Positions 1 through 5,549 of a stretch of DNA of 7,250 bases are shown piece after piece; positions within the stretch are counted from its first letter, which is position 1, and every line of letters starts with the position of its first letter. A program made the position numbers and the translations under genes. The notes under the pieces are model-generated. The model saw nothing but the letters and a program-made list of their open reading frames with translations, was not told the DNA's origin and did not search any database. Origin of the DNA: an uncultured Clostridia bacterium (GTDB lineage Bacteria > Bacillota > Clostridia > TANB77 > CAG-508); the NCBI GenBank assembly GCA_947629995.1, contig CANRFX010000057.1, positions 1 to 7,250 of the forward strand, read 5' to 3'.

Positions 1-1707
1 TTATGGCTTTTTACAAAAGATTGGCCACTAATTTATGAAGTTTATGATAAAAAAGATGAATTAAGTATACAAATTGTTGGAGAAACAGTAGTTTATGAAA
101 AGATAAAAAGCCCTTATAAAATAACATTAAATAGCAAAGAAGAAGCAAATCAATTTTACAGGTTAATAAAAGCAATGTTTATATTGCAAACAGAAATGCC
201 AAATTATTTTACTTTTAGAACTAATATAGGCAAATCAGGAGAAATAGAATTTTATATAGAAGATAGAAAAATTGAATATGGGAATATTACACAATGGATA
301 AATGATGAATATAAATTAGGAGAAACAAGGTGCAAACAAGCAAATGAACTTATTAAAACTAATCAAGAAAAATTAGAAAATCTAAAAGTGGAAATAGCAT
401 CTCAAGAAATTGAATATCAAATGAAAGAAAAACAAATTTCTACGTTTTTAGAATGTAAAAAAACTTTTTTTGGAAAATTTAAATATTACTTTAAATATAA
501 TAAAAAGAAAAATAAGAAAAATCTAAAAAGCATGAAACAAGATAGCGAAGAAGTAATAGAAACACAAGAAGAAAATGAAGAAAAACAAACAGTTGACGAA
601 AAAAGAACTAATAAAAAAGTTTCAGTAGGAAAATTAAACTATACGATAGAAGAATTATTAGAAGAATACAAAGAATTTGAAAAATTAGAAAATGAATTAA
701 AAAATGTAACTATGGATTTGAATAGTTTAAAACTGAAAAACAAGAATATGGACAAAAAGATAAAAAATGCTAGTGCATTTATTGATGATATTGATAACCA
801 CAAAAAAAGTATATTTGAATTTTGGAAATACACAAACAAAGATGAAATATCATCTTTACCAGAAGGAGAGGAAGAAGAATTAAATATAGTAAAAAAAATC
901 ACAAGAGTATTTGATTATGAAGAAGATTTCGAAAAATTTGGAAATCAAATGGACAAAGAACAAAGAAAGAAACTAACTAAGCAAGAAACAGATAGTATTT
1001 ATATTAGCTCTACTAACTTAATTGATATATTAAATAAAGTGAAAATCAATGATTTTTTACCAAAAGATATAGAAGATAGTTTAAGAGAAATGAAAAAAGA
1101 AGCAGCAAAAGAAAAGGAACTATCTGATGATGAAGAATTTGATATATTTGGAGGGGTTATTCAAGATTCATCAAAAGTATCGCAAATTAATAATAAAAAG
1201 CATAGAGAACTTGCAAAAGATAAATTTAGTATTTTAGATATTAACAAAAATACAAAACAATTAGAATATAAATTATCATTAGAAAGAGTTATAGAACAAA
1301 TAAAAGAAGCACTTGAAAAGGTTAAAATAGCAGAAGATTTACCAGTATATAAAGGGCTTCAAGACAAATTATTAGATGATAAAGAAATTAATATATTTGA
1401 TATAAATCCAGATTTTGAAATGAAAAGAACAATTAAACAAAAAGGAAATAAAATTAACTTTTATAAGATTAATCTAAATAAAAAAGTAAATGGTATTAGT
1501 TTTACAAATTCTATTTTTTATGATAATCAAAACAAAACTTTGCCAATAGGACAAGACTTATCAACAAGAATTCTAATAGATATTGAAAAAATAGATATGA
1601 AAATAAAAAATAAATTTTATTTTAGAGTTCTTAATATAAAAAAAGAAGAGGATGATTTTTCAGATATAGAAATAAAAACAGTAAATGTATTTGAATATGA
1701 CTCATAA
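1..1707 (+). CDS. Hypothetical coiled-coil protein, 5'-truncated by the window edge
   Basis: I do not recognise this family. The frame is open from the first base (it begins L-W-L-F-T-K-D-W), so the true start lies upstream; the ATG at 175 has no ribosome binding site and is an internal Met. The visible part is 568 residues ending in TAA. It is very rich in Lys, Glu, Asn and Ile. Residues about 108-152 and 216-265 look like coiled coil (NELIKTNQEKLENL; LEEYKEFEKLENELKN). Between them are a basic-aromatic patch, residues 152-172 (CKKTFFGKFKYYFKYNKKK), and a Glu/Lys-rich linker. The C-terminal 130 or so residues look globular, with alternating hydrophobic stretches. No transmembrane segment or nucleotide-binding motif is visible in this part. 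It may be a scaffold, filament or element-encoded protein, but nothing here decides this. That it is a real coding gene is clear from the 1.7-kb open frame and its composition, which matches its neighbours. Confidence 0.8.
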   Translation, partial: LWLFTKDWPLIYEVYDKKDELSIQIVGETVVYEKIKSPYKITLNSKEEANQFYRLIKAMFILQTEMPNYFTFRTNIGKSGEIEFYIEDRKIEYGNITQWINDEYKLGETRCKQANELIKTNQEKLENLKVEIASQEIEYQMKEKQISTFLECKKTFFGKFKYYFKYNKKKNKKNLKSMKQDSEEVIETQEENEEKQTVDEKRTNKKVSVGKLNYTIEELLEEYKEFEKLENELKNVTMDLNSLKLKNKNMDKKIKNASAFIDDIDNHKKSIFEFWKYTNKDEISSLPEGEEEELNIVKKITRVFDYEEDFEKFGNQMDKEQRKKLTKQETDSIYISSTNLIDILNKVKINDFLPKDIEDSLREMKKEAAKEKELSDDEEFDIFGGVIQDSSKVSQINNKKHRELAKDKFSILDINKNTKQLEYKLSLERVIEQIKEALEKVKIAEDLPVYKGLQDKLLDDKEINIFDINPDFEMKRTIKQKGNKINFYKINLNKKVNGISFTNSIFYDNQNKTLPIGQDLSTRILIDIEKIDMKIKNKFYFRVLNIKKEEDDFSDIEIKTVNVFEYDS

Positions 1708-1727
1708 AAGAACTTAAAAAGCCTTTT

Positions 1728-1753
1728 TTACATATTATAAATAAAATATGTAA
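1728..1753 (+). repeat. 9-bp inverted repeat before the lysozyme ribosome binding site
   Basis: TTACATATT (1728-1736) is perfectly complementary to AATATGTAA (1745-1753), with an 8-nt spacer. The repeat ends immediately before GGGAGG at 1754-1759. In RNA it would form a weak A/U hairpin touching the Shine-Dalgarno sequence; in DNA it could be an operator. Its A/T content makes chance occurrence quite possible. Confidence 0.4.
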
Positions 1754-1770
1754 GGGAGGTTTTTAATATT

Positions 1771-3024
1771 ATGGGCAAAATAAAATTAATCCTCATTTTT
1801 TTTATTATAATATCACTCATATTTTTTGTTAATATAAATCTTACTTATGCAATAACGCCAATTACTACTCCTAAATATGATGGAATTGATGTAAGCGATT
1901 GGCAAGGATACATAGATTATGCACAGGTTAGAGAAAGTGGAATTGAAATAGTTTACATTAAAGCAAGCCAAGGAAGTAATATTAAAGATCCATATTTTGA
2001 TATAAACTATGAAAATGCAAAGAAGAATGGATTAAAAGTTGGATTTTATCATTTTTTAACAGCAACAAATATAGAAGAAGCAGAAAATGAAGCAAGATTT
2101 TTTGCATCTGTAATATCAGGAAAAAATCCAGACTGTAAATTAGTTATGGATTATGAGGTTTTTGGTGGAGTTAGTGTAGAAGAAACAAATCAGATAGCAG
2201 AAATTTTTTTGGAAAGTGTAAAAAGACTAACAAATAAAGAAGTTATTGTATATAGTGATTTATCAAATAGCATTGATAGATTTTCAAAGGAACTTGCAAG
2301 CAATTATGAATTATGGCTTGCTTATTATGGAAATTATAATGAATTAAATAATGTAGAATCAAACTGGAATAATTGGATAGGAGTTCAATATACAGATAGA
2401 GGAAGAGTACCTGGAGTTTCTGGAAGTGTAGATAGAGATTTATATACAGAAAATATATTCTTATCAGATACAAATTCTATTCCAAAAATAGAAAATCAAG
2501 TACAAAACTTTAATACTAACACTCAAGACTATATTGTACAAAGGGGAGATACCTTATCAGAAATTGCTCTAAAATTTGGAACAACTGTACAAGAATTAGT
2601 AGAATTAAATAACATAGCAAATCCAAATTTAATTTTTCCAGGTCAAGTATTAAAAATTATAACTAATTCTACTATAAATGGTCAAGAAACAAGAGCTACA
2701 GGAAGTATTGTTTACACAGTACAAAGAGGAAATACTTTATCACAAATTGCGCAAAATTATGGAGTTAGTGTTGCCCATATTGTAGAAATAAATGATATAC
2801 AAAATCCTAATTTAATTTTTCCAGGAGAAAAATTAAGAATTACAGAAAGTAATAGCCAGACTTTAAATCCTGTATTACAAAACAATTATTATACAGTACA
2901 AAGAGGAGATACTTTAAGTGGAATTGCTCTAAAATTTGGCGTTACAGTCTCTTATTTGGTAAATTTAAATGGTATTAGAAATCCAAATTTAATATACACA
3001 GGACAAATTCTAAGAATAAGATAG
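1771..3024 (+). CDS. Secreted GH25 lysozyme (N-acetylmuramidase) with three LysM repeats
   Basis: A 417-residue peptidoglycan hydrolase. Residues 1-27 form a signal peptide: Lys-containing start, long Ile/Leu/Phe core, and a likely cleavage after Y26-A27. Residues about 36-235 are a glycoside hydrolase family 25 domain. It opens with YDGIDVSDWQG (D40) and carries VMDYE (D127 and E129), the acidic residues expected at the active site of Cellosyl/Cpl-1-type muramidases; YIKASQG and GFYHF are further family blocks. A short linker leads to three LysM repeats at about 254-296, 315-357 and 374-416. Each has the Y-x-VQRG-[DN]-TLS start and the NPNLI-x-x-G-x-x-L-[KR]-I end, and should bind GlcNAc in the cell wall. 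The family cleaves the MurNAc-GlcNAc beta-1,4 bond. A role in wall turnover or lysis of competitors is inference; nothing phage-like is nearby. The start is supported by GGGAGG at 1754-1759. The transcript may end at the palindrome at 3055-3088. Confidence 0.95.
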   Translation: MGKIKLILIFFIIISLIFFVNINLTYAITPITTPKYDGIDVSDWQGYIDYAQVRESGIEIVYIKASQGSNIKDPYFDINYENAKKNGLKVGFYHFLTATNIEEAENEARFFASVISGKNPDCKLVMDYEVFGGVSVEETNQIAEIFLESVKRLTNKEVIVYSDLSNSIDRFSKELASNYELWLAYYGNYNELNNVESNWNNWIGVQYTDRGRVPGVSGSVDRDLYTENIFLSDTNSIPKIENQVQNFNTNTQDYIVQRGDTLSEIALKFGTTVQELVELNNIANPNLIFPGQVLKIITNSTINGQETRATGSIVYTVQRGNTLSQIAQNYGVSVAHIVEINDIQNPNLIFPGEKLRITESNSQTLNPVLQNNYYTVQRGDTLSGIALKFGVTVSYLVNLNGIRNPNLIYTGQILRIR

Positions 3025-3042
3025 ATAGATATAAAAAAGTGC

Positions 3043-3071
3043 TGGACATTTTAGAAAATATATGCTAATAT
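3043..3071 (+). promoter_or_regulatory. Sigma-A-type promoter for tRNA-Leu
   Basis: The -35 box TGGACA (3043-3048) differs from TTGACA at one base. A 17-bp spacer leads to TAATAT (3066-3071), a 4/6 match to TATAAT, preceded by the extended -10 dinucleotide TG at 3063-3064 (TGCTAATAT). Initiation would fall near 3077-3079, leaving a leader of roughly 14 nt before the mature tRNA 5' end at 3092. It probably also serves the rubrerythrin gene. Confidence 0.65.
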
Positions 3072-3088
3072 ATATTAGTATATATTTT
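3055..3088 (+). repeat. 34-nt A/T palindrome overlapping the tRNA promoter, possible terminator
   Basis: The centre CTAATATATATTAG (3065-3078) is a perfect palindrome. Pairing continues outward to 3055 and 3088 with a single G-T mismatch (3064/3079), which is a G-U pair in RNA. As RNA this is about 15 base pairs around an ATAU loop, ending in UUUU. Transcripts coming from the lysozyme gene would carry both halves. A transcript started at the tRNA promoter would lack the left half. It has almost no G/C, so terminator strength is uncertain. Confidence 0.5.
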
Positions 3089-3091
3089 TAT

Positions 3092-3178
3092 GCAGGTGTG
3101 GTGGAATTGGTAGACGCGATAGACTCAAAATCTATTATAGGAAACTATGTGTGGGTTCGAGTCCCACCACCTGCACCA
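3092..3178 (+). tRNA. tRNA-Leu, anticodon CAA
   Basis: A complete class II cloverleaf. The acceptor stem GCAGGTG (3092-3098) pairs perfectly with CACCTGC (3168-3174); A3175 is the discriminator and CCA (3176-3178) is encoded. The D-loop region reads GGAATTGGTAGACGC as in leucine tRNAs. The anticodon stem ATAGA/TCTAT (3119-3123 and 3131-3135) holds the loop CTCAAAA, so the anticodon is CAA (3126-3128) and reads UUG. The long variable arm has an ATAG-GAAA-CTAT hairpin (3137-3148). The T arm is GTGGG-TTCGAGT-CCCAC (3151-3167). The long variable arm and A discriminator support leucine identity. No terminator follows it. Confidence 0.97.
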
Positions 3179-3195
3179 GAGAAAAAAATAAATAT

Positions 3196-3203
3196 AAAGG
3201 AGG
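3196..3203 (+). promoter_or_regulatory. Ribosome binding site that fixes the rubrerythrin start
   Basis: AAAGGAGG lies 8 nt before the ATG at 3212. The frame is open further upstream through the tRNA gene, but this near-perfect Shine-Dalgarno sequence and the family alignment (MELKGSKTEKNL) both place the start at 3212. Confidence 0.9.
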
Positions 3204-3211
3204 ATTTTAAA

Positions 3212-3751
3212 ATGGAATTAAAAGGAAGTAAAACAGAAAAAAATTTAATGGAGGCATTTGCTGGAGAATCACAAGCAAGAAATAAATATACTTATTTTGC
3301 AAGCAAAGCAAAAAAAGAAGGATATGAGCAAATAGCAGCAATATTCCAAGAAACAGCAGACAATGAAAAAGAACACGCAAAAATTTGGTTCAAATTATTA
3401 CAAGGAGGAGACATCTTAGGTACTGCAGAAAACTTAAAAGCAGCAGCAGAAGGAGAAAATTATGAATGGACAGACATGTATGACAGAATGGCAAAAGAAG
3501 CAAAAGAAGAAGGATTTGACCATATTGCATTTTTATTTGAAGAAGTAGGAAAAATAGAAAAAGAACACGAAGAAAGATATAAAAAATTATTAGAAAACGT
3601 AGAAAATGGACTAGTATTTAGCCGTGATGGAGATAGAATTTGGAAATGTAGAAATTGTGGACATATTGTAATTGGAAAACAAGCGCCAGAAATTTGTCCA
3701 GTATGTAACCATCCAAAAGCATATTTTGAAATAAAAGCAGAAAACTATTAA
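3212..3751 (+). CDS. rbr: Rubrerythrin (diiron plus rubredoxin-like peroxidase)
   Basis: A cytoplasmic 179-residue protein, a normal rubrerythrin length. Residues 1-135 are the ferritin-like four-helix domain with the diiron ligand set: E19 (AGESQARNKY), E52-x-x-H55 (NEKEH), glutamates E82/E85 (GENYEW) and E116-x-x-H119 (IEKEH). Residues 144-172 are the rubredoxin-like domain, with C146-x-x-C149 and C162-x-x-C165 for one iron. Family members reduce hydrogen peroxide to water using electrons from rubredoxin or NAD(P)H-linked reductases, and protect anaerobes from oxygen and peroxide. The gene begins 33 bp after tRNA-Leu with no clear promoter between, so it is likely expressed by read-through from the tRNA promoter. 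A PerR-type operator is not evident. Its stop codon abuts a strong palindrome that should end the transcript. Confidence 0.96.
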   Translation: MELKGSKTEKNLMEAFAGESQARNKYTYFASKAKKEGYEQIAAIFQETADNEKEHAKIWFKLLQGGDILGTAENLKAAAEGENYEWTDMYDRMAKEAKEEGFDHIAFLFEEVGKIEKEHEERYKKLLENVENGLVFSRDGDRIWKCRNCGHIVIGKQAPEICPVCNHPKAYFEIKAENY

Positions 3752-3822
3752 AAAAATTGTCAAAAAGCTCCGTCCCTGATGACAATATTGCTATCAGGGA
3801 CGGAGCTTTTTGACAATTTTTT
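3751..3822 (+). terminator. Perfect 30-bp inverted repeat: strong terminator, possible REP/MITE-like palindrome
   Basis: The left arm (3751-3780) and right arm (3793-3822) are exact reverse complements over 30 bp, around a 12-nt loop (3781-3792). The arm core GCTCCGTCCCTGAT / ATCAGGGACGGAGC is far more GC-rich than the surroundings. The outer ends are A-runs on the left and T-runs on the right, so it can act as a rho-independent terminator in either direction. The left arm begins at the last base of the rubrerythrin stop codon. The loop contains CAATATTG, itself a palindrome, and a GACAAT copy that repeats the one in the right arm (3812-3817). A 30-bp perfect stem is longer than a usual intrinsic terminator, so an origin as a dispersed palindromic repeat is possible but not shown here. 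Confidence 0.85.
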
Positions 3823-3854
3823 ATTTTTTAGAATTCTTTTATTTTCTAAAATAC

Positions 3855-3883
3855 TTGAAAAATAGACAAAAAAGACATATAAT
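3855..3883 (+). promoter_or_regulatory. Near-consensus sigma-A promoter of the rsmE operon
   Basis: The -35 TTGAAA (3855-3860) is followed by exactly 17 bp and a consensus -10 TATAAT (3878-3883). Initiation is expected near 3890, giving a 5' leader of about 30 nt before the rsmE ATG. It lies downstream of the strong palindrome, so this transcript is probably independent of rubrerythrin. An 8-bp inverted repeat, TTTTAGAA (3826-3833) and TTCTAAAA (3844-3851), sits just upstream and could be an operator, or chance in A/T DNA. Confidence 0.75.
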
Positions 3884-3920
3884 ATAAGACAATAATAAAA
3901 AATTATAAAAAGGAGCAATA

Positions 3921-4676
3921 ATGCCAAAATTTTTTGTAACAAATCAAGCTATTCAAAAAAATAAAGTAGAAATATATGGAGATGATACAAATCATATAAA
4001 AAATGTATTAAGAAAAAAAGTAGGAGAAACTTTAAACTTATGTAATATAGATACTTTAGAAGATTATTTATGTGAAATAACAAATATACAAGAAAATCGC
4101 ATAGAATTAAAAATAATAGATAAATTAGAAAATAATGCAGAACCAAATACAAAAGTAACCATATTTCAAGGATTGCCAAAGGCAGATAAAATGGAATTAA
4201 TTATTCAAAAGTCAGTTGAATTAGGAGTTTATGATATTACGCCAATAGAAATGAAAAGATGTGTTGTAAAACTGAATGAAAAAGATAAAATAAAAAAAAT
4301 AGAAAGATGGCAAAAGATATCAGAAGTCGCATCAAAACAAAGTGGAAGAAATAGAATTCCAAAAATAAATCCAATTATTCCAATTCAAAATATTTGTCAA
4401 GATATAAATAATTATGATATAGTAATAGTTGCATATGAGGAAGAAAAACAAAACACATTGAAAGCAGAACTGGAAAAATTAAAAAATACTCAAAAAGATA
4501 ATTTAAATATTGCTATATTGATTGGCCCAGAAGGTGGTATTGATCCATTAGAAATTAAAATTTTAAAAGATAAAGGAGCAAAAATAGTAACTTTAGGAAA
4601 TAGAATATTAAGAACAGAAACTGTAGCCTTAAATATTTTAAGTATTATTATGTATGAATTTGAAAATAAAAAATAA
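3921..4676 (+). CDS. rsmE: 16S rRNA m3U1498 methyltransferase RsmE
   Basis: A 251-residue protein of normal length for the family. It methylates N3 of U1498 in helix 44 of 16S rRNA, acting on the small subunit with S-adenosylmethionine. Residues 1-70 or so form the N-terminal PUA-like RNA-binding domain (HIKNVLRKKVGE). Residues about 75-250 form the SPOUT methyltransferase domain. Visible family blocks are LPKADKMELIIQKSVELGV (85-103), RWQKISEVASKQSGR (129-143), IGPEGG (201-206, part of the knotted SAM site) and LGNRILRTETVAL (225-237). The start has AAAAGGAG at 3907-3914. It is the first gene of the operon; its TAA overlaps the ribosome binding site of the next gene. The prmA gene, often next to rsmE in other bacteria, is not upstream here. 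Confidence 0.95.
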   Translation: MPKFFVTNQAIQKNKVEIYGDDTNHIKNVLRKKVGETLNLCNIDTLEDYLCEITNIQENRIELKIIDKLENNAEPNTKVTIFQGLPKADKMELIIQKSVELGVYDITPIEMKRCVVKLNEKDKIKKIERWQKISEVASKQSGRNRIPKINPIIPIQNICQDINNYDIVIVAYEEEKQNTLKAELEKLKNTQKDNLNIAILIGPEGGIDPLEIKILKDKGAKIVTLGNRILRTETVALNILSIIMYEFENKK

Positions 4677-4680
4677 GGAG
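4675..4680 (+). promoter_or_regulatory. Ribosome binding site deciding the membrane-protein start
   Basis: AAGGAG overlaps the rsmE stop codon TAA (4674-4676) and lies 9 nt before the ATG at 4690. The in-frame ATG at 4654 lies inside rsmE without such a site, so 4690 is preferred. The arrangement suggests translational coupling. Confidence 0.75.
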
Positions 4681-4689
4681 AAAGCAAAA

Positions 4690-5532
4690 ATGGTAGATGA
4701 TTCAATAATTGAAGAGGAAACAAAAACAACTAAAAATAAATTAATAAAAAAAGAAAAGAAAAATAAAAAAATCTATAAAGAAATATCACAACAAATATTA
4801 AAGGAAATGTTTAGAAGTTTACTAAATGCAGTTGTAATCACACTTTATTTTTTTATACTAAATTTAGCATATTCTGCTATGAAAGAAGAAAGACTAGTAA
4901 ATGATATAAAAATCTTTTCAGGAGTTTTTCTAGTATTAGGAATTTATTTTTTAGAAAAAGCGTATAAAAAGGACAGTGGAATTGATGCATTAAGTGGAAT
5001 AGAATTTTCTATATTATCTTTACATAGTTTATCTATAATGCATATTATAACTTTATTTAAATATGATTTTAGACTTTATTTGTTAGCATCATCTTATATT
5101 TTTTCTAGTTATTTTGTATTAAAAGCAATTATATTATATACAAAAGGAAGAAGAGAATATTTACGAAAGTTAAGTGATATTCCTGAAATTGTAAAAAAAG
5201 ATGAACCAGTAAAAAAAGAAGCAAGAAAAAGAAATATAGAAGAAACAGAAAAAAGAGCAACACATAAAAAAGAAGGAACAAATATAACAGTAAAAAGAAA
5301 TAAAAAGAAAACAACAGCTTCAAAAACAAATACTACAAAACGAGCTACAACAGCAAAAGTAGCTAAAAAAGAAACGACAGAGAAAGCAGAAAAAGTAGCT
5401 AAAAAAGAAAAAATAGAGAAAACAACAAAAGTAACTAAAAAAGAAAAGACAGAGAAAACAGAAAAAGAGCCAAATAAAAGCACTTCAAAAACAACCAAAA
5501 CAAAAAAACAAACTAAAAAGAAAGATAATTAA
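4690..5532 (+). CDS. Unrecognised membrane protein with lysine/threonine-rich repetitive tail
   Basis: I do not recognise a family. The product has 280 residues. Residues 1-43 are strongly basic and probably cytoplasmic. Four hydrophobic segments follow at about 44-63, 75-91, 104-123 and 129-150, consistent with four membrane helices and both ends inside the cell. Residues 152-280 form a low-complexity tail of about 30% Lys with much Thr, Glu and Ala. It contains three tandem 12-residue repeats at 223-258 (KVAKKETTEKAE, KVAKKEKIEKTT, KVTKKEKTEKTE), resembling histone-H1-like basic tails. Such a tail could bind nucleic acid, ribosomes or acidic lipids, but this is inference. The gene starts 13 bp after rsmE and ends 17 bp before the YicC-family gene, so it is embedded in the operon. 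Its opposite strand also stays open, as expected for A-rich repeats. Confidence 0.8.
   Translation: MVDDSIIEEETKTTKNKLIKKEKKNKKIYKEISQQILKEMFRSLLNAVVITLYFFILNLAYSAMKEERLVNDIKIFSGVFLVLGIYFLEKAYKKDSGIDALSGIEFSILSLHSLSIMHIITLFKYDFRLYLLASSYIFSSYFVLKAIILYTKGRREYLRKLSDIPEIVKKDEPVKKEARKRNIEETEKRATHKKEGTNITVKRNKKKTTASKTNTTKRATTAKVAKKETTEKAEKVAKKEKIEKTTKVTKKEKTEKTEKEPNKSTSKTTKTKKQTKKKDN
5356..5463 (+). repeat. Three tandem 36-bp coding repeats
   Basis: Units run 5356-5391, 5392-5427 and 5428-5463, in frame with the membrane-protein gene. Each begins AAAGTAGCTAAAAAAGAAA or a one- or two-base variant and encodes KV[AT]KKE followed by a Thr/Lys/Glu hexapeptide. The high DNA identity suggests recent expansion by slippage or unequal exchange, so copy number may differ between strains. 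Confidence 0.8.
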
Positions 5533-5549
5533 TAAAAGAGGTAGATTAA

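Noticed and set aside
175..177. ATG at 175 as the start of the first gene
   Set aside because: The frame is open to base 1 with similar composition, and no Shine-Dalgarno sequence precedes this ATG.
639..902. Minus-strand open frame of 87 codons, and similar short ones at 2243-2473, 3760-3942, 3949-4179, 4490-4729, 5129-5329 and 5810-6004
   Set aside because: All lie opposite well-supported genes or the 3751-3822 palindrome. Their composition is Phe/Leu/Ser/Tyr-rich, as expected from complementing A-rich coding DNA.
1715..1729. AAAAAG-C-CTTTTTT as a terminator after the first gene
   Set aside because: The centre leaves no loop, and a hairpin opened to a usable loop would hold only A-U pairs, too weak to call.
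1691..1745. Promoter for the lysozyme gene (TTGAAT at 1691, TATAAA or TATTAT near 1733-1741)
   Set aside because: No -35/-10 pair with 16-18 bp spacing matches well; in such A/T-rich DNA single -10-like hexamers are expected by chance.
3107..3138. Internal promoter inside tRNA-Leu for rubrerythrin (TTGGTA and TATTAT)
   Set aside because: The spacer is 20 bp and both boxes are conserved tRNA elements, so the match is not independent evidence.
3062..3211. N-terminal extension of the rubrerythrin frame back to an ATG at 3062
   Set aside because: The extension reads through tRNA-Leu; peptides of the VVELVDAIDSK...VRVPPPAP kind are the classic artefact of translating tRNA-Leu genes. The ribosome binding site and family alignment put the start at 3212.
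4654..4656. ATG at 4654 as start of the membrane-protein gene
   Set aside because: It lies inside rsmE without a ribosome binding site, whereas 4690 has AAGGAG at good distance.
5109..5498. 129-codon open frame on the minus strand
   Set aside because: It is the complement of the A-rich Lys/Thr/Glu tail of the membrane-protein gene, giving a Phe/Val/Leu/Ser-only product with no ribosome binding site. It is a shadow.
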